Shown here piece by piece: positions 32,901-42,866 of a stretch of 64,000 nucleotides of DNA (the stretch's first letter is position 1; each line of letters starts with the position of its first letter). The stretch covers positions 81,926,829 through 81,990,828 of the forward strand of contig OY804588.1 in assembly GCA_963680875.1 (NCBI GenBank), read 5' to 3'. Source of the stretch: Bathymodiolus brooksi (Eukaryota; Mollusca; Bivalvia; Mytilida; Modiolidae). The notes under the pieces are model-generated. The model was given only the letters and a program-made list of their open reading frames with translations, had not been told where the DNA came from and did no database searches. The position numbers and the translations under genes are program-made.

Positions 32901-33993
32901 CCACTTCTAGCGAGTGCGTCTGATCGGATTGCATGTTGTCATCAGACGTGTCCATTTGTTCTGAAAGTATATCGTCTTCTAGCGTATCCATTTGGTCTGG
33001 GCGAGTGTCTTCCACTGGGATCGTTCGATATGTCTGCATGTCGTCCGATGCTTCTTCCTCGAAGACGTCGGTATATAGTCTCCTCCATTTCGGGGTTTCA
33101 GGTTTCAGACCCACGAGTAGAGTTCCATCGTGACTTCTTCGAATTGCTGTAAAACGCCGTGGACCTCTCAGGGATACATCTGTCTTCCGAGCGTCGCGAT
33201 GGGTTGTCGATCTATCGGATTCTTGAACAGGACCAGGTAGTGACAATTTCTCCTCTGGGTGGGATCTTTGCCAAAGTACATGTTTTGGTTCAGAGCGATT
33301 ACCGTCAAGTTTCGGTGATGACTTCGCTCGGTAAAGAGATCTTTGATTCCCGAGTCCTTTGGCCGCGTTCGACATCAGATCGTCCAAGACTATCACGCTT
33401 TGTATTCCGGGATCGAAGAAGTCGTCGCTTTCCAGTGCCATCGGGATGCCTCGACGAAATTCTACTCGTGGGACGTCGTAGAGGGGTTGCCATCTCTTGT
33501 ATAACCAGACAATTCTCTGCGGCGATGGCCCCATCTTGGTCCGACAGTTTTGTAGCAGCGTTTTAACGAAATACGTCTTTCCACAGCCGGTCGGTCCCGT
33601 AACGTTCGCCGTGAGCGGATGTTGGAAACGAAACTCGTTCCCTTCTTCATTGGTGGTGGTGGTGGTGGTGGTGACGGTGGAGGTGGCGGCGTCGGATATC
33701 CACGATTGCCTATATGTCTGCATTGGTGATGGTGGCGGCGGCGGTAACCGCGGTGGATATCCACGATTGCCTATATGTCTGTATTTGTGATGGCGGCGGC
33801 GGTGGAGGTGTTGGCTGTAGATATACATGATGTCTCCTTGACTGATGTTATGTCTGTATCGGTGATGATGGCGGCGACGGTGGATACACCTGATGGTTCT
33901 GTGGATACGGTTGACTGGTTCCGTGTTGTTTTGAAAATGTCTAAGCATGGCGTCTCTCCTCAAGAAGGTCTTGTCACAACTGACTCTAAACAT
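32617..33993 (-). pseudogene. Polinton packaging ATPase, frame-shifted, fused to protease
   Basis: This is the A32/FtsK-HerA-like ATPase expected to drive DNA packaging in Polintons. The ATG is at 33991-33993. The N-terminus (SCDKTFLRRDAMLRHFQN) looks like a C2H2 zinc finger that has lost its first Cys. Then come His/Arg-, Pro- and Thr-rich stretches coded by expanded triplet repeats, Walker A (GPTGCGKT, about 33574-33598) and Walker B (VIVLDD, about 33373-33396). Just after Walker B, near 33,360, family-like sequence moves to another frame and returns near 33,140, so the ATPase core is interrupted. Downstream the frame passes an acidic linker and enters the protease without a stop. The fusion looks like a result of deletion or rearrangement. 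Confidence 0.75.
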
Positions 33994-34143
33994 GATGACC
34001 AATTATCGAAGGTAAAGTTTCTGTCTCTTGTAAATTTTCTTCTTCGTAAATCTATAAGAGAGAGAGCGACGAGTACCGCCTCTTATAAACTTTATTCCTG
34101 GTATATCTATTAGAGAACCAAAAAAAATAAAATCCGAGAAGCG

Positions 34144-34560
34144 ATGGAGCAGTTTTGCGTGTTTGCCAATAGCGAAGACTCACCGAACATATTTAACGAT
34201 AACACAGCAGGACGATTTCGAGTCTATTTTCCAAGCCCATACGTCTTGAACGGAACGTGGGAATGCGCACTTCTGGAGGTTACGTTCGTCCCCAAGTTGA
34301 CCACACCGACGCGAAGGATCTACATGTGCTGTAATTTAGAGGATAATACCTACGTCAGGGATTCGTACATTCCCATTCTCCAATCGTTGAGTGTCTTGAA
34401 CGAAGATGTTGCCGACGTCACTTTTGAAAACCCGATCTATCACCGAGTGAGAGGTGGCATAGACCAACAAATCGAAATATCCATGAGAGACGACAACCTC
34501 GAAATATGCCGTCTTAAAGACGATCACGTGTTTGGTCTAGTCCATTTCCGCAGAAAGTAG
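34144..34560 (+). CDS. Polinton small capsid-associated-like protein
   Basis: A 138-residue frame with a clear ATG, divergent from the ATPase across a 150-bp gap that probably holds both promoters. Visible features are GTWECALLEVTFVPK near the N-terminus, YMCCNLEDNTYVRD and PILQ in the middle, and a C-terminus ending VFGLVHFRRK. The ending and the mostly beta-strand pattern remind me of a minor-capsid-type protein found in invertebrate Polintons, which often ends in LHFRR. The assignment is from memory and the family's usual length is larger, so this may be a shortened copy. No internal stop is present. Confidence 0.5.
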   Translation: MEQFCVFANSEDSPNIFNDNTAGRFRVYFPSPYVLNGTWECALLEVTFVPKLTTPTRRIYMCCNLEDNTYVRDSYIPILQSLSVLNEDVADVTFENPIYHRVRGGIDQQIEISMRDDNLEICRLKDDHVFGLVHFRRK

Positions 34561-34572
34561 AAAGATGTGGAT

Positions 34573-35985
34573 CCGCTAGCCCGTGGAGATGAAGACATGG
34601 AAAGTGGAGGACGTCCATCCAAGAGAAGAAAAGTGGAAACTGGGATGACCAATCTCCAGATAGAGATCTGCTTAAAGGACTATCCCGCGACCATGTGCTA
34701 CGCCAACGAGTTACCGGCCCACGAGGGAGCCAGGCCCCGTACATTCATCGTCAATACGGACACGTGCGATCGTGGCAGAAGTCACTGGGTGGCGTTTCAC
34801 TTTCCCCAAGTGGGACCCGCCGAACTTTTCGATTCGCTCGGAAATGCACCGGAAACGTATCACCGCCGTTTCGCCAACGTCCTGATCGTCAACGAACCGG
34901 AATACTACTACTGTTCGTCTCAAATCCAGCCCGACGACACCGACACCTGCGGACTGCATTGCCTGTACTACTTCAAACGGAGACATTGTGGAATGAAGCT
35001 GGCGGACATAGTGAAAGACTTTTCCATCGTTGATTTAAAAGGAAACAAGGACAAAATTTTAAGATCTAACTGTTAACATTGTATATCGTCTTCCATTGTA
35101 ATTGTCGTTATGATAGAATGCATTGAACTTAATAAAGAATCGAATTATATTTTGTCGTGCATTGTCTTGGTAAATGTTCCCATTATAGAATGTATTGTAC
35201 TTAATAAACGGACGAAATCGTGTTAAGACGATTATTGTATATTGTCAAGCATTGTCGTGTCTTTATTATAGAAATTATTATATGTAATAAATGATATGAA
35301 CGAAATCGTGTCGTTGTGTTATGCTCAGAGTTACTTCCCTTTCAATACGCATAACCATACTGGAATCGTATAATTACTTCCCTTTGAACATACACATTGA
35401 GTTATCTCCCCAACCCTCACCGAACATACACACCGACAGAACTTTCCTTGGTCGAAATATGAAACAATGCGATGCACACGTATGCATCGAGCAAGCGATC
35501 TGTCCTTAAACGGATTTGTGTGCAGGGTTGTATATGTCGTTCAATATTAATCCTTTTTTTAACAACTTAATCCCCGAGAGTATAATTTTCCGAAGTTTAT
35601 CCTTTTTGACAACTTTATCTCGTTAGATTCATTCAAAATAATTCATATTGTAATAATTTTACATTATAATATCGATGTTTAGATTGATGAAAATTAAATC
35701 ACATTCTAACATTTTTAGGCATGTGTTTGATAACTAACCAAACTAAAATAATATGTCTTGCTTTATATATGCAAAACTATCGTTGGTCGAAATATGACGC
35801 AATGCACTGCATACCTTTAATCGGATTATATAACACACCTTATTATGACGTCGAATCGGTAGGCGAGGTTTTTTATTTCAGTTTTAGGGTTTTTCCGCTA
35901 TTTTTGGGATTCCCTTTTGGCCCCCATCTTGGGCCCTGATGCCATAGGAATTTAGGGTGACTAAAACTGAGCACTCCCTACTACT
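34573..35985 (-). repeat. Right terminal inverted repeat of Polinton
   Basis: The partner of 31566-32897. Besides the protease gene it holds, at about 35080-35310, three worn ~80-bp units, each with an AATAAA-like signal ('CTTAATAAAGAATCG', 'CTTAATAAACGGACG', 'TGTAATAAATGATA'), which could serve as polyadenylation sites. Confidence 0.8.
34597..35076 (+). CDS. Polinton cysteine protease (adenain-like), right copy
   Basis: A 159-residue frame from the first in-frame ATG; the frame is open a little further upstream to 34567. It matches the adenovirus-type maturation protease family, which processes virion proteins: His in RSHWVAFHFP, the acidic residue in LFDSLG, Gln in CSSQIQPDD and the catalytic Cys in TCGLHCLYYF, in the expected order. 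A Lys/Arg patch (SKRRK) precedes the domain. Family members are about 180-210 residues, so the copy is nearly full length. The catalytic residues look intact, unlike the inverted twin at 32.4-32.9 kb. It lies wholly inside the terminal inverted repeat. Confidence 0.75.
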   Translation: MESGGRPSKRRKVETGMTNLQIEICLKDYPATMCYANELPAHEGARPRTFIVNTDTCDRGRSHWVAFHFPQVGPAELFDSLGNAPETYHRRFANVLIVNEPEYYYCSSQIQPDDTDTCGLHCLYYFKRRHCGMKLADIVKDFSIVDLKGNKDKILRSNC

Positions 35986-35991
35986 GTTGCG

Positions 35992-37198
35992 CTGTTGTTT
36001 CGGTGACTAAATGTTGATTATCGAATGATCTGGATTGAAATTATTAGGAACTAAGCTCATATTGAACGAGGGGACGAGTTGGTCGTGATCGTATGATGGT
36101 GGTTGGATTTACAGCTAACTGTGCAATCAGTGCCTATCACCACTAAAGTTGTGAGTTCGAACTCTCGATGCAACATTTTTTTCGATAAAATTTGTCGGTG
36201 ACTTGTGACAGGTCGGTAGTTTTCTCCGGGTATTCCGGTTTCTTCCAACAATACAACTGATCGCCACGATATAGCTGAAGTATTGTTGAAAGTGGCGTTA
36301 AATACCATAAAACAAACCAACACATTGTATGATTACCAATCAATTAAAACTCTGAGATGTACATTTTCTTGTCTAGTTTATAATGAGCATTGCGCTTACA
36401 ACTGAAGCATGAATTGAGAAGAAAAGAAGTAGTGACGTCACTAACATTTCCAATATGGCATCTACCTTACAGGCGGTTCAACAGTACAAGCTATGTAAAT
36501 ATAATAAGCATCACACATTTCTTCAATCTAATTGAACTCGATATTACAATGAAAACGTAGATATCAAATTTAGTGCGCATGACGCGCTTCTGGAATAACC
36601 TTCATCAGCTGGTACGCTTAAAATCGAAAGAAAGCCAAATAATTTAAAATTGTTTTAGCATTAAAACCAAGGAGCCTCTAAACAGGATAGACAAAATCGA
36701 CAAAGATTACATTTACCTGAGGGAGGAGAACCTTAGTTTTAATAATAATTACATTATTTAGATACTGTAAAGAATCCCATAATCAACGTTGTGGACATAG
36801 AACTGTTCCTTAGGGAAGATGGATTCATAGATAAAGACGGTATTGAAGTATACCGTTTGATAATTTAGAACTGATATGTGTTCAACAATTGACCGCAACG
36901 TTTCAATGATATTAATGTGAGAAATAGTTCAATTAAACAAATTTTCTTTTGGTCTTGGTATTTACATTGTATATGGTTAACTTTATTTTGAAGTACGATT
37001 TGTTACTTACTTTATGTGTGGCATTTTCAACTGAACTGTTATTTATATTGAAACAATCGATCTAGATAATACAGATGCGTGTATTGTGTAGCGTTGTGGA
37101 CAAATTCTCTAAGTTAAGATTCAAAATGACGTAAGCTATGGAATAATATGAAAAGCAGAAACTACTACACTGTCGGAACATTTACAAATTTTGATCAT
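35992..37198. other. Spacer with one SINE
   Basis: A type-2 SINE lies at about 36080-36325 ('GTCGTGATCGTATGATGGTG', B box 'GTGAGTTCGAACTCT', tail 'GAAAGTGGCGTTAAATACCA'). The rest holds an inverted piece of the 'GTGCGCATGACGCGCTTCTG' repeat family near 36560-36600. No gene is seen. Confidence 0.6.
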
Positions 37199-37200
37199 AA

Positions 37201-37840
37201 AATCGTGGAAACGGAGATAAAATCGTAGAAACGGAGATTAAATCGTAGAAACAGAGGTAAAATCGTAGAAACGTAGATAAAATCGTAGAAACAGAGATTA
37301 AATCGTAGAAGCGGAAATAAAATCGTAGAAACGGAGATTAAATCGTAGAAACGGAGATAAAATCGTAGAAACGGAGATAAAATCGTAGAAATGGAGTTAA
37401 AATCGTAGAAACGGAGGTCAAATCGTAGAAACGGAGATAAAATCGTAGAAACGGATATTAATTCGTAGAAACGGAGATTAAATCGTAGAAACGGAGATTA
37501 AATCGTGGAAACGGAGAGTAAGTCGTAGAAATGGAGATAAAACCGTAGAAACGGACATTAAATCGTAGAAACGGAGATTAAATCGTAGAAACGGAGGTAA
37601 AATCGTAGAAACGGAGATTAAATCGTAGAAACGGAAATTAAATAGTAGAAACGGAGATTAAATCGTAGACACGGAGATTAAATAGTAGAAACGGAGTTTA
37701 AATCGTAGAAACGGAGATTAAATCGTAGAAACGGAGATAAAATCGTAGAAACGGAGATTAAATCGTAGAAACAGAGAATAAATCGTAGAAACGGAGATAA
37801 AATCGTAGAAATTGAGGTAAAATCGTAGAATCGGAGATTA
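37201..37840 (+). repeat. Minisatellite, 32 x 20 bp
   Basis: The unit is AATCGTAGAAACGGAGATTA with frequent GATAA/GATTA and GAGGTAA variants. All 32 units are exactly 20 bp, with substitutions but no insertion or deletion. The 20-bp period is not a multiple of three, so it is not a coding repeat. Units are directly adjacent, so it is not a CRISPR array. Flanks are repeat-rich DNA between TLR-A and TLR-B. Confidence 0.95.
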
Positions 37841-39400
37841 ATTTAAATAAATCAACTATTGAATCCGGCACTTTAATAAATAAATAAAAAAAACATCCTA
37901 TGCAAAAGCTTACATCCAAGATGTCAAACTATAAGCTTTCTCCTAAAATTATTCTTTGTAGGCCGCCCTTGTTGAGTAACTTTAGCTTTGTTTAAATCAT
38001 ATATCAAAGCTGGTTCAACTAGAAAAAATCAACACGACACGGTTCATCATCGGAAAAATTAAAAGCAAAACATCATGGTACAGTGTTCAGTATGAGTATG
38101 GTTACGTTAGTATACTTCTAAAACTGAATTAAATATTGTTGCACCGTCTTCAGTATGAAGAGTGCAGTTCATGTACATATCACATTCAATCCTCATTCGT
38201 GGTTTTTCATCGCGCTTGAAACAAGAGCAAAATGACTGCTGCTTTTCATACACATAATTTCCAAATTACATGCACAATGGGTTCCTCATTCATGGCTTTT
38301 CATCGCGTTTGAAGTAAGAGTAACACGACGGGTGCCACTAGTGGAACAGAAACTGCTTACCCTCAGTGCATATAAGGATTTGTATTTGTGGATTTCGTGT
38401 TGCTCAATATTTAGATTTCTCTTTAGATCATTATTTCTCCTTTTGTACTTTTCTATTTGACCATTATGTTGTCTGTCGCTTTACAGTTTCTGATTACCCC
38501 TTTAAATTTAGCATCGTCAAGCTTTTCGTAGGGGCATGCCCATGCAATGCGTTCTTCGCAATCAACGAATTCGGCTGATTTTACAAACCAGTTTTAATAT
38601 ATCAAAAAATCTACCGATTATAACCAGAAACGCGTCGTGCGCACTAAATTTAACATCTACTGTTTTATTACTATCACATGGGTCGATACCTCTGCTGGTG
38701 GACCATTAGTCCCCGAGAATATCATCCGCCCAGAAATCAGTGTTTCGGCACTGACATGGTTTAATAAATATATTTATTATTGAAATTTACAGTTCTTAAA
38801 TATGTAATTACTATCAAACCTCAGGTTCTCCTCCCTCAGACATGGGTAACCTTAGACAATTTGGCTATCCTGTTTAGGCCCTTTAGTTTTATTGTTCTAA
38901 AGCCTTTTCAATCTTTCCATTTTTAGCGTACCTGATGAAGGTCATATCTACGGGTTTTTTTTAATTTTTACATCAATTATTAATAACTGAATAAAATCAC
39001 TAACAAAGTACTGTTTAAATTAAATATTTCCCTGTTTATTGTCATCGGGGTAAATTTTTTTGGCAAATTTTGTACATTTTTGGGAAAATTTAGTAGATTT
39101 TTCTTTAAAATAATGTTTCTTTACTTTATTCTTCAATGCAAAATGGTTCATTGGAACGAATAGCTTCCCTGTGTTGTAGCGATGGTAAAGTATTTCTTTA
39201 ATTTTTAATTTCTTTAAAGTATATACTATGTAAATATGTATATGTTTTTTTTTACATCAGTATGCAAATCCAAAAGATGTACACAATTTGTAAAAAAAAA
39301 ATCACCCCGATGACAATAAACAGAGAAATAGTTAATTTAAACAGTACTTTGTTAGTGATTTTATTCAGTTATTATACGTAAATATGTATATGCACATAGT
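37841..39400 (+). repeat. Upstream repeat block of TLR-B
   Basis: Same order of pieces as at 20.2-21.4 kb and 58.8-60.1 kb: the mussel-type repeat at about 38325-38520 ('CCACTAGTGGAACAGAAACT'), the 'ACCGATTATAACCAGAAACG' segment near 38616 and the inverted AACAAAGTACTGTTTAAATT pair near 39002 and 39340. No gene is seen. Confidence 0.6.
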
Positions 39401-39404
39401 GTGA

Positions 39405-39755
39405 GAGGGCGTGCTCACCTCGAGTGCGGTAGATCGTGAGTTCGAGCCCCGTTCGGGTCAAACCAAAGATTATAAAATTGGTATTTGTTGTATCTCCGCT
39501 AAGCAAAAAAAAAAGGAGTAAGGGCAAATGCTGGTTGGCTCGGAATCAGAATAATATGTCCGAGTGGAGCTACATGTCTATCCGTGGACTGTTGTTTCAG
39601 TAAACTAGCAATATAAAAATCCAACCCAGCATGTTGGTCTAGAATAAAGCGGACCTCATCACCATCTCATTGAAAATTAACTTGTTCTCGCCATGATATT
39701 GTTGACAAATTGCTGAGTTGGCGTTAAACAACAATCACTCACTCACTCATATCGT
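39405..39755 (+). repeat. Complete type-1 SINE (empty site of the retroelement)
   Basis: tRNA-like head with 'GGCGTGCTCACCTCGAGTGC' and B box 'GAGTTCGAGCCCCGTTCGGG', body 'TGCTGGTTGGCTCGGAATCA', tail 'TTGGCGTTAAACAACAATCA' and (CACT)n. At 39651-39674 it shows, once, the 24-bp site that is duplicated around the retroelement at 21.7-22.9 kb (one base differs). Confidence 0.8.
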
Positions 39756-40232
39756 GATAGGTATTAAATAATTGACCTCATGGACAAGATCATGCACAGT
39801 AATATATGAGTAACACGACAGGTGTCTTATAAGAAGTGAGTCCGTGTTGCTCATACTTTTTAGTTTGTTGTGTTGTCCTACTATGTGTATTTACGTTCTG
39901 AGTTCCGTGTTGTAATTTCGACTACAGTTTCCACATGAAACGATTTTCACAATGTATCTACTCGCTATTAAATTCGCATATATACACGTGACAAACAAAA
40001 ACTCCGTTCAAATACCAACTTTAAATGCTTTCATTTTCTTTTAACTACATATTTTATTGTTTGTTAATGATTGGGAGTTCCTGTCATTAATCTAGCTGGA
40101 ATATTGGCTCATGCAACGCTTAATAGTAAATCAACAATTTATTCCGCCACCTATGAAGTAAATATTAAAACATTCTATGCAAAAGTTCATATCCAACTAA
40201 CTGTATCGGTGGTGTACTTGTTAGCGTGCTCA
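39756..40232 (+). repeat. Dispersed repeats between SINEs
   Basis: Matches 23.0-23.5 kb and 60.5-61.05 kb ('TTCTGAGTTCCGTGTTGTAA', 'AATCTAGCTGGAATATTGGC'). The last ~25 bp ('GGTGTACTTGTTAGCGTGCT') are the head of the next SINE, which a LINE insertion interrupts. Confidence 0.6.
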
Positions 40233-40238
40233 TGCCGA

Positions 40239-40744
40239 GAGGATGCGATTCACTTTTTTCTAGAGTGTTGTTTATATGTTGAAGCTCGTGAACAGTTGAC
40301 AAATAATCTGCAATTTCTTGACAGTTTACTTATTGAAACTTTACTATTTGGCGATGATAGCTTATCTGAGAAACTAAATGCACAAATATTCAAATCAGTG
40401 CAGTTGTACATCAAACAAACGAAACGTTTTACCCCACAGTGATCACACTTCATATATTGAATTTAACTATTTTCTTCTGTGAACATTTTCTCCATTGTTG
40501 ATATGACAATTCTGTACTGTTATAACTCAATATATTATATAATTTCAAAAATCTTTTTATTCTTTTTTTTTCTCAATGTTGTTATAAAATGTAATTGTTA
40601 TATTTATACATTATTACTTGCTGGTGCATGTAATATATAATTGTATGTAAATATGTGGAGAGGACCTCTGTAAGTTGGAATAACTTGTGTCCGATCCAAA
40701 TGTTATATAGTTAACAATAAAATACGTTTAATCTAATCTAATCC
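40239..40744 (+). mobile_element. 5'-truncated LINE inserted in a SINE
   Basis: A 506-bp insertion with TGCCGA on both sides (40233-40238 and 40745-40750). It codes for the C-terminus of a non-LTR reverse transcriptase protein: EDAIHFFLECCLYVEAREQL, then LLFGDDSLSEKLNAQIF and KQTKRFTPQ stop. A 3' UTR follows with AATAAAA and a tail of repeated AATCT. The target is the tRNA-like head of a type-1 SINE. The TLR-D block shows the uninterrupted SINE near 61055-61090. Confidence 0.75.
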
Positions 40745-42142
40745 TGCCGATCGCGGTAGATCGTTGTTTCGAGCACCGGTTGAGTCAAGCAAGACACTAT
40801 AAAATTGGCATTTGTTGCTTCCCCATTAAGCATGCATCATTAAGGAATAAGAACAAAGACTGGTTGGCTCGGAATCAGAATATAACGTGCTAGAGTCCAG
40901 TTATATGTCTTTCCGCGGACTGTTGTTTCAGTTAGCTTGCATAATGAACATCCAGATAAGCGTGTTGTTCTAGAACATCATTAACTCAGTGAAATGTAAC
41001 TTGCTGTCGTTAGGATATAGCTGAAAAATTGTTCACTTGGTGTTAAACAACAATCACCCACTCACTCATATCAAAACAAAATTCCAAACTATAGATTTTC
41101 TTCCAGAATTATTCATTGTTGATCGCTCTTGTTCTGTAGATCTAGTTTTGATCAAATAGAAAACGTCAAAATGAAGGTTTATTTATCTGCAAAATCTTTA
41201 TTCACGACTTATTACCGGGTTTATAACTAGGTTAACACGACGGGTGGCACTAGTGGAGCAGAAACTGCTTACCCTTCCGGAGCACTTCAGTTCACCCCCG
41301 GTTTTTAGTGGGGTTCGTGTTACTCGATACTTAGTTTTATATGTATGTTTTGTAGATCGTTGTTTGTCCTTTTGTACTTTTTCTTTTGGCCATTGTGTTG
41401 ACTGTTCTTCTTAGATATACGGATTCTGATTACCCCTTTGGTATCTTCAAACTCTTCTTATAATTGTGCAGTGTTCAGTCAGTGTGCGTAGGGTATTGTT
41501 AAGCATACTTCTATATTGTATGACGAGTGCTTACCATGAGTGCACCCTGGATTTTGTTTTTGTGGATTTCGTGTTGCTCAATGTTTAGATTTCTGTGTAG
41601 GGTTTTGCAGTTCTTCATTTTTCCTTTTGACCGCCATTGCATCATCTTCTTCGGTTTACGGCTTCTGGTTTCCGGTTTGAAATATAAAAACTTTACTTAA
41701 CACATTTTGCTTGAGATAATCGTCATAATTTTATATCGCTTTACAATTGTATTGCCGACTCTATTAGAACACATACAACACACAAATATCAAGTTGACGA
41801 CCTATTTGTACTACTATCTAATGACTTTTCCGAACAAACGTCTTATGTTATTAAGCGAGTTCATGTAGAAATATTATATGATTGATTGATTGAGTATTGT
41901 TTAATATCCAGCTAGCAGTATTTCAGCTATATTCGGGAGGAGTACAAGTTCAATAATATATAAAACCAATATAGAAATCAGGGAAGAGATGGGCTAATCC
42001 GGGAAACAACGACTTTTGACTTATATTAAAAAAATATGGAGAGTTGGATAGGAAAGAAACATGTTGTCATTTGTAGCGTCTACATTGCGCCTGCTGATAT
42101 CGTGGCAGTCTCAAAACACGCTACCCACCATGGTTCACTGAT
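40745..42142 (+). repeat. SINE remainder and mussel-type repeats
   Basis: The SINE body and tail run to about 41070, ending (CACT)n. A mussel-type repeat lies at about 41228-41445 and a second piece near 41525-41620. An ATTG run near 41880-41895 and an inverted SINE-like fragment 'AATATCCAGCTAGCAGTATT' near 41905 follow. Copies of all these stand at 23.5-24.9 and 61.1-62.46 kb. No gene is seen. Confidence 0.6.
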
Positions 42143-42343
42143 ATGCTTCCCATATTGATAGGGCTTACTCTATCCTCCACATGGGGAGGCACTGTGGATT
42201 TGAGTCATGGGAACCTCACCAGTACCCATTATCCCACTTGCAAAGAGTTCTACTTTTATATATCTTTGTGGTTAAGAACTAGCTTGTCACCATGTCAGTG
42301 CCGAAGAACTGACTACTTAGCGGATGAAACCCTCGACACCTAA
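42143..42343 (+). pseudogene. Relic LRR N-terminal frame upstream of TLR-B
   Basis: A 66-codon frame from ATG: MLPILIGLTLSSTWGGTVDL, then SHGNLTSTHYPTC, SLWLRTSLSPCQCRRTDYLA and DETLDT stop. The hydrophobic start could be a signal peptide and VDLSHGNLTS looks like an LRR N-cap. It ends about 520 bp before the TLR-B start with no LRR body after it. It is open here and in the D copy but stopped in A. Either a relic exon or a tiny secreted peptide. Confidence 0.4.
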
Positions 42344-42604
42344 TTAAAATGTGATCTCCGCATTTGCTCCGTATTATATATCGGCTGTTTACTAGTCGCT
42401 CGTGGGAGATATAAAAACGTTCATATAGGGATCGTCTTATGGGGTCAACTTGAATGCATTAAAATTTGACCAATCAGAGACTCTTATACAAAATTCAATA
42501 GACAACATAAGCATATGCGTTTTTAAACGCACCCGATAGACACCGAATGTATTCATGTTGGACCCTGGCAAGACCCCTAAGGATTGTTTTTAGATCTTAG
42601 ATTT

Positions 42605-42818
42605 TAATGTTTGTTTGTTTGTTTCATTGTGTTTAACGCCACTCTCAATAATATTTCTGTTTTATCGTGGCGGTCAGTTTTATCGGTGAAGGAAACCGGA
42701 GTACCCGGAGAAAGCCTCACCCTGATCGAGATTCGAGCTCATAACATCAGTGGTGAAAGGCACTGATTGCATAGGTAGTTGTAAAGCCAACTACCATACG
42801 ATCACTGCCATGACTTCC
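42605..42818 (-). repeat. Antisense type-2 SINE upstream of TLR-B
   Basis: Same position and orientation as at TLR-A, but about 45 bp are missing after 'GAGTACCCGGAGAAAGCC' compared with the A and D copies. Confidence 0.8.
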
Positions 42819-42866
42819 CCTAGATCTTAATTAATATAAATCCGATGATTTATTTTGTATATTGTG

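Larger units (their letters stand above)
31566..35985. mobile_element. Polinton/Maverick-type element, 4420 bp, deleted
   Basis: The element begins AGTGGTAG and ends CTACTACT, is flanked by the perfect 6-bp duplication GTTGCG (31560-31565 and 35986-35991), and has long terminal inverted repeats. A 6-bp duplication and AG..CT ends are hallmarks of Polintons. Genes present are an A32-like packaging ATPase (minus), a small capsid-associated-like gene (plus) and a cysteine protease inside each inverted repeat. Protein-primed DNA polymerase, integrase and major capsid genes are absent. Typical Polintons are 15-20 kb, so this is an internally deleted derivative that would depend on others. Several genes carry stops or frameshifts. 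Confidence 0.85.

Noticed and set aside
33159..34113. Several plus-strand frames over the Polinton ATPase
   Set aside because: They lie opposite the Walker-motif frame and arise from the GC-rich triplet repeats.
37201..37840. CRISPR-like array of 20-bp repeats
   Set aside because: The units are directly adjacent with no spacers, and the surrounding DNA is clearly animal nuclear sequence.
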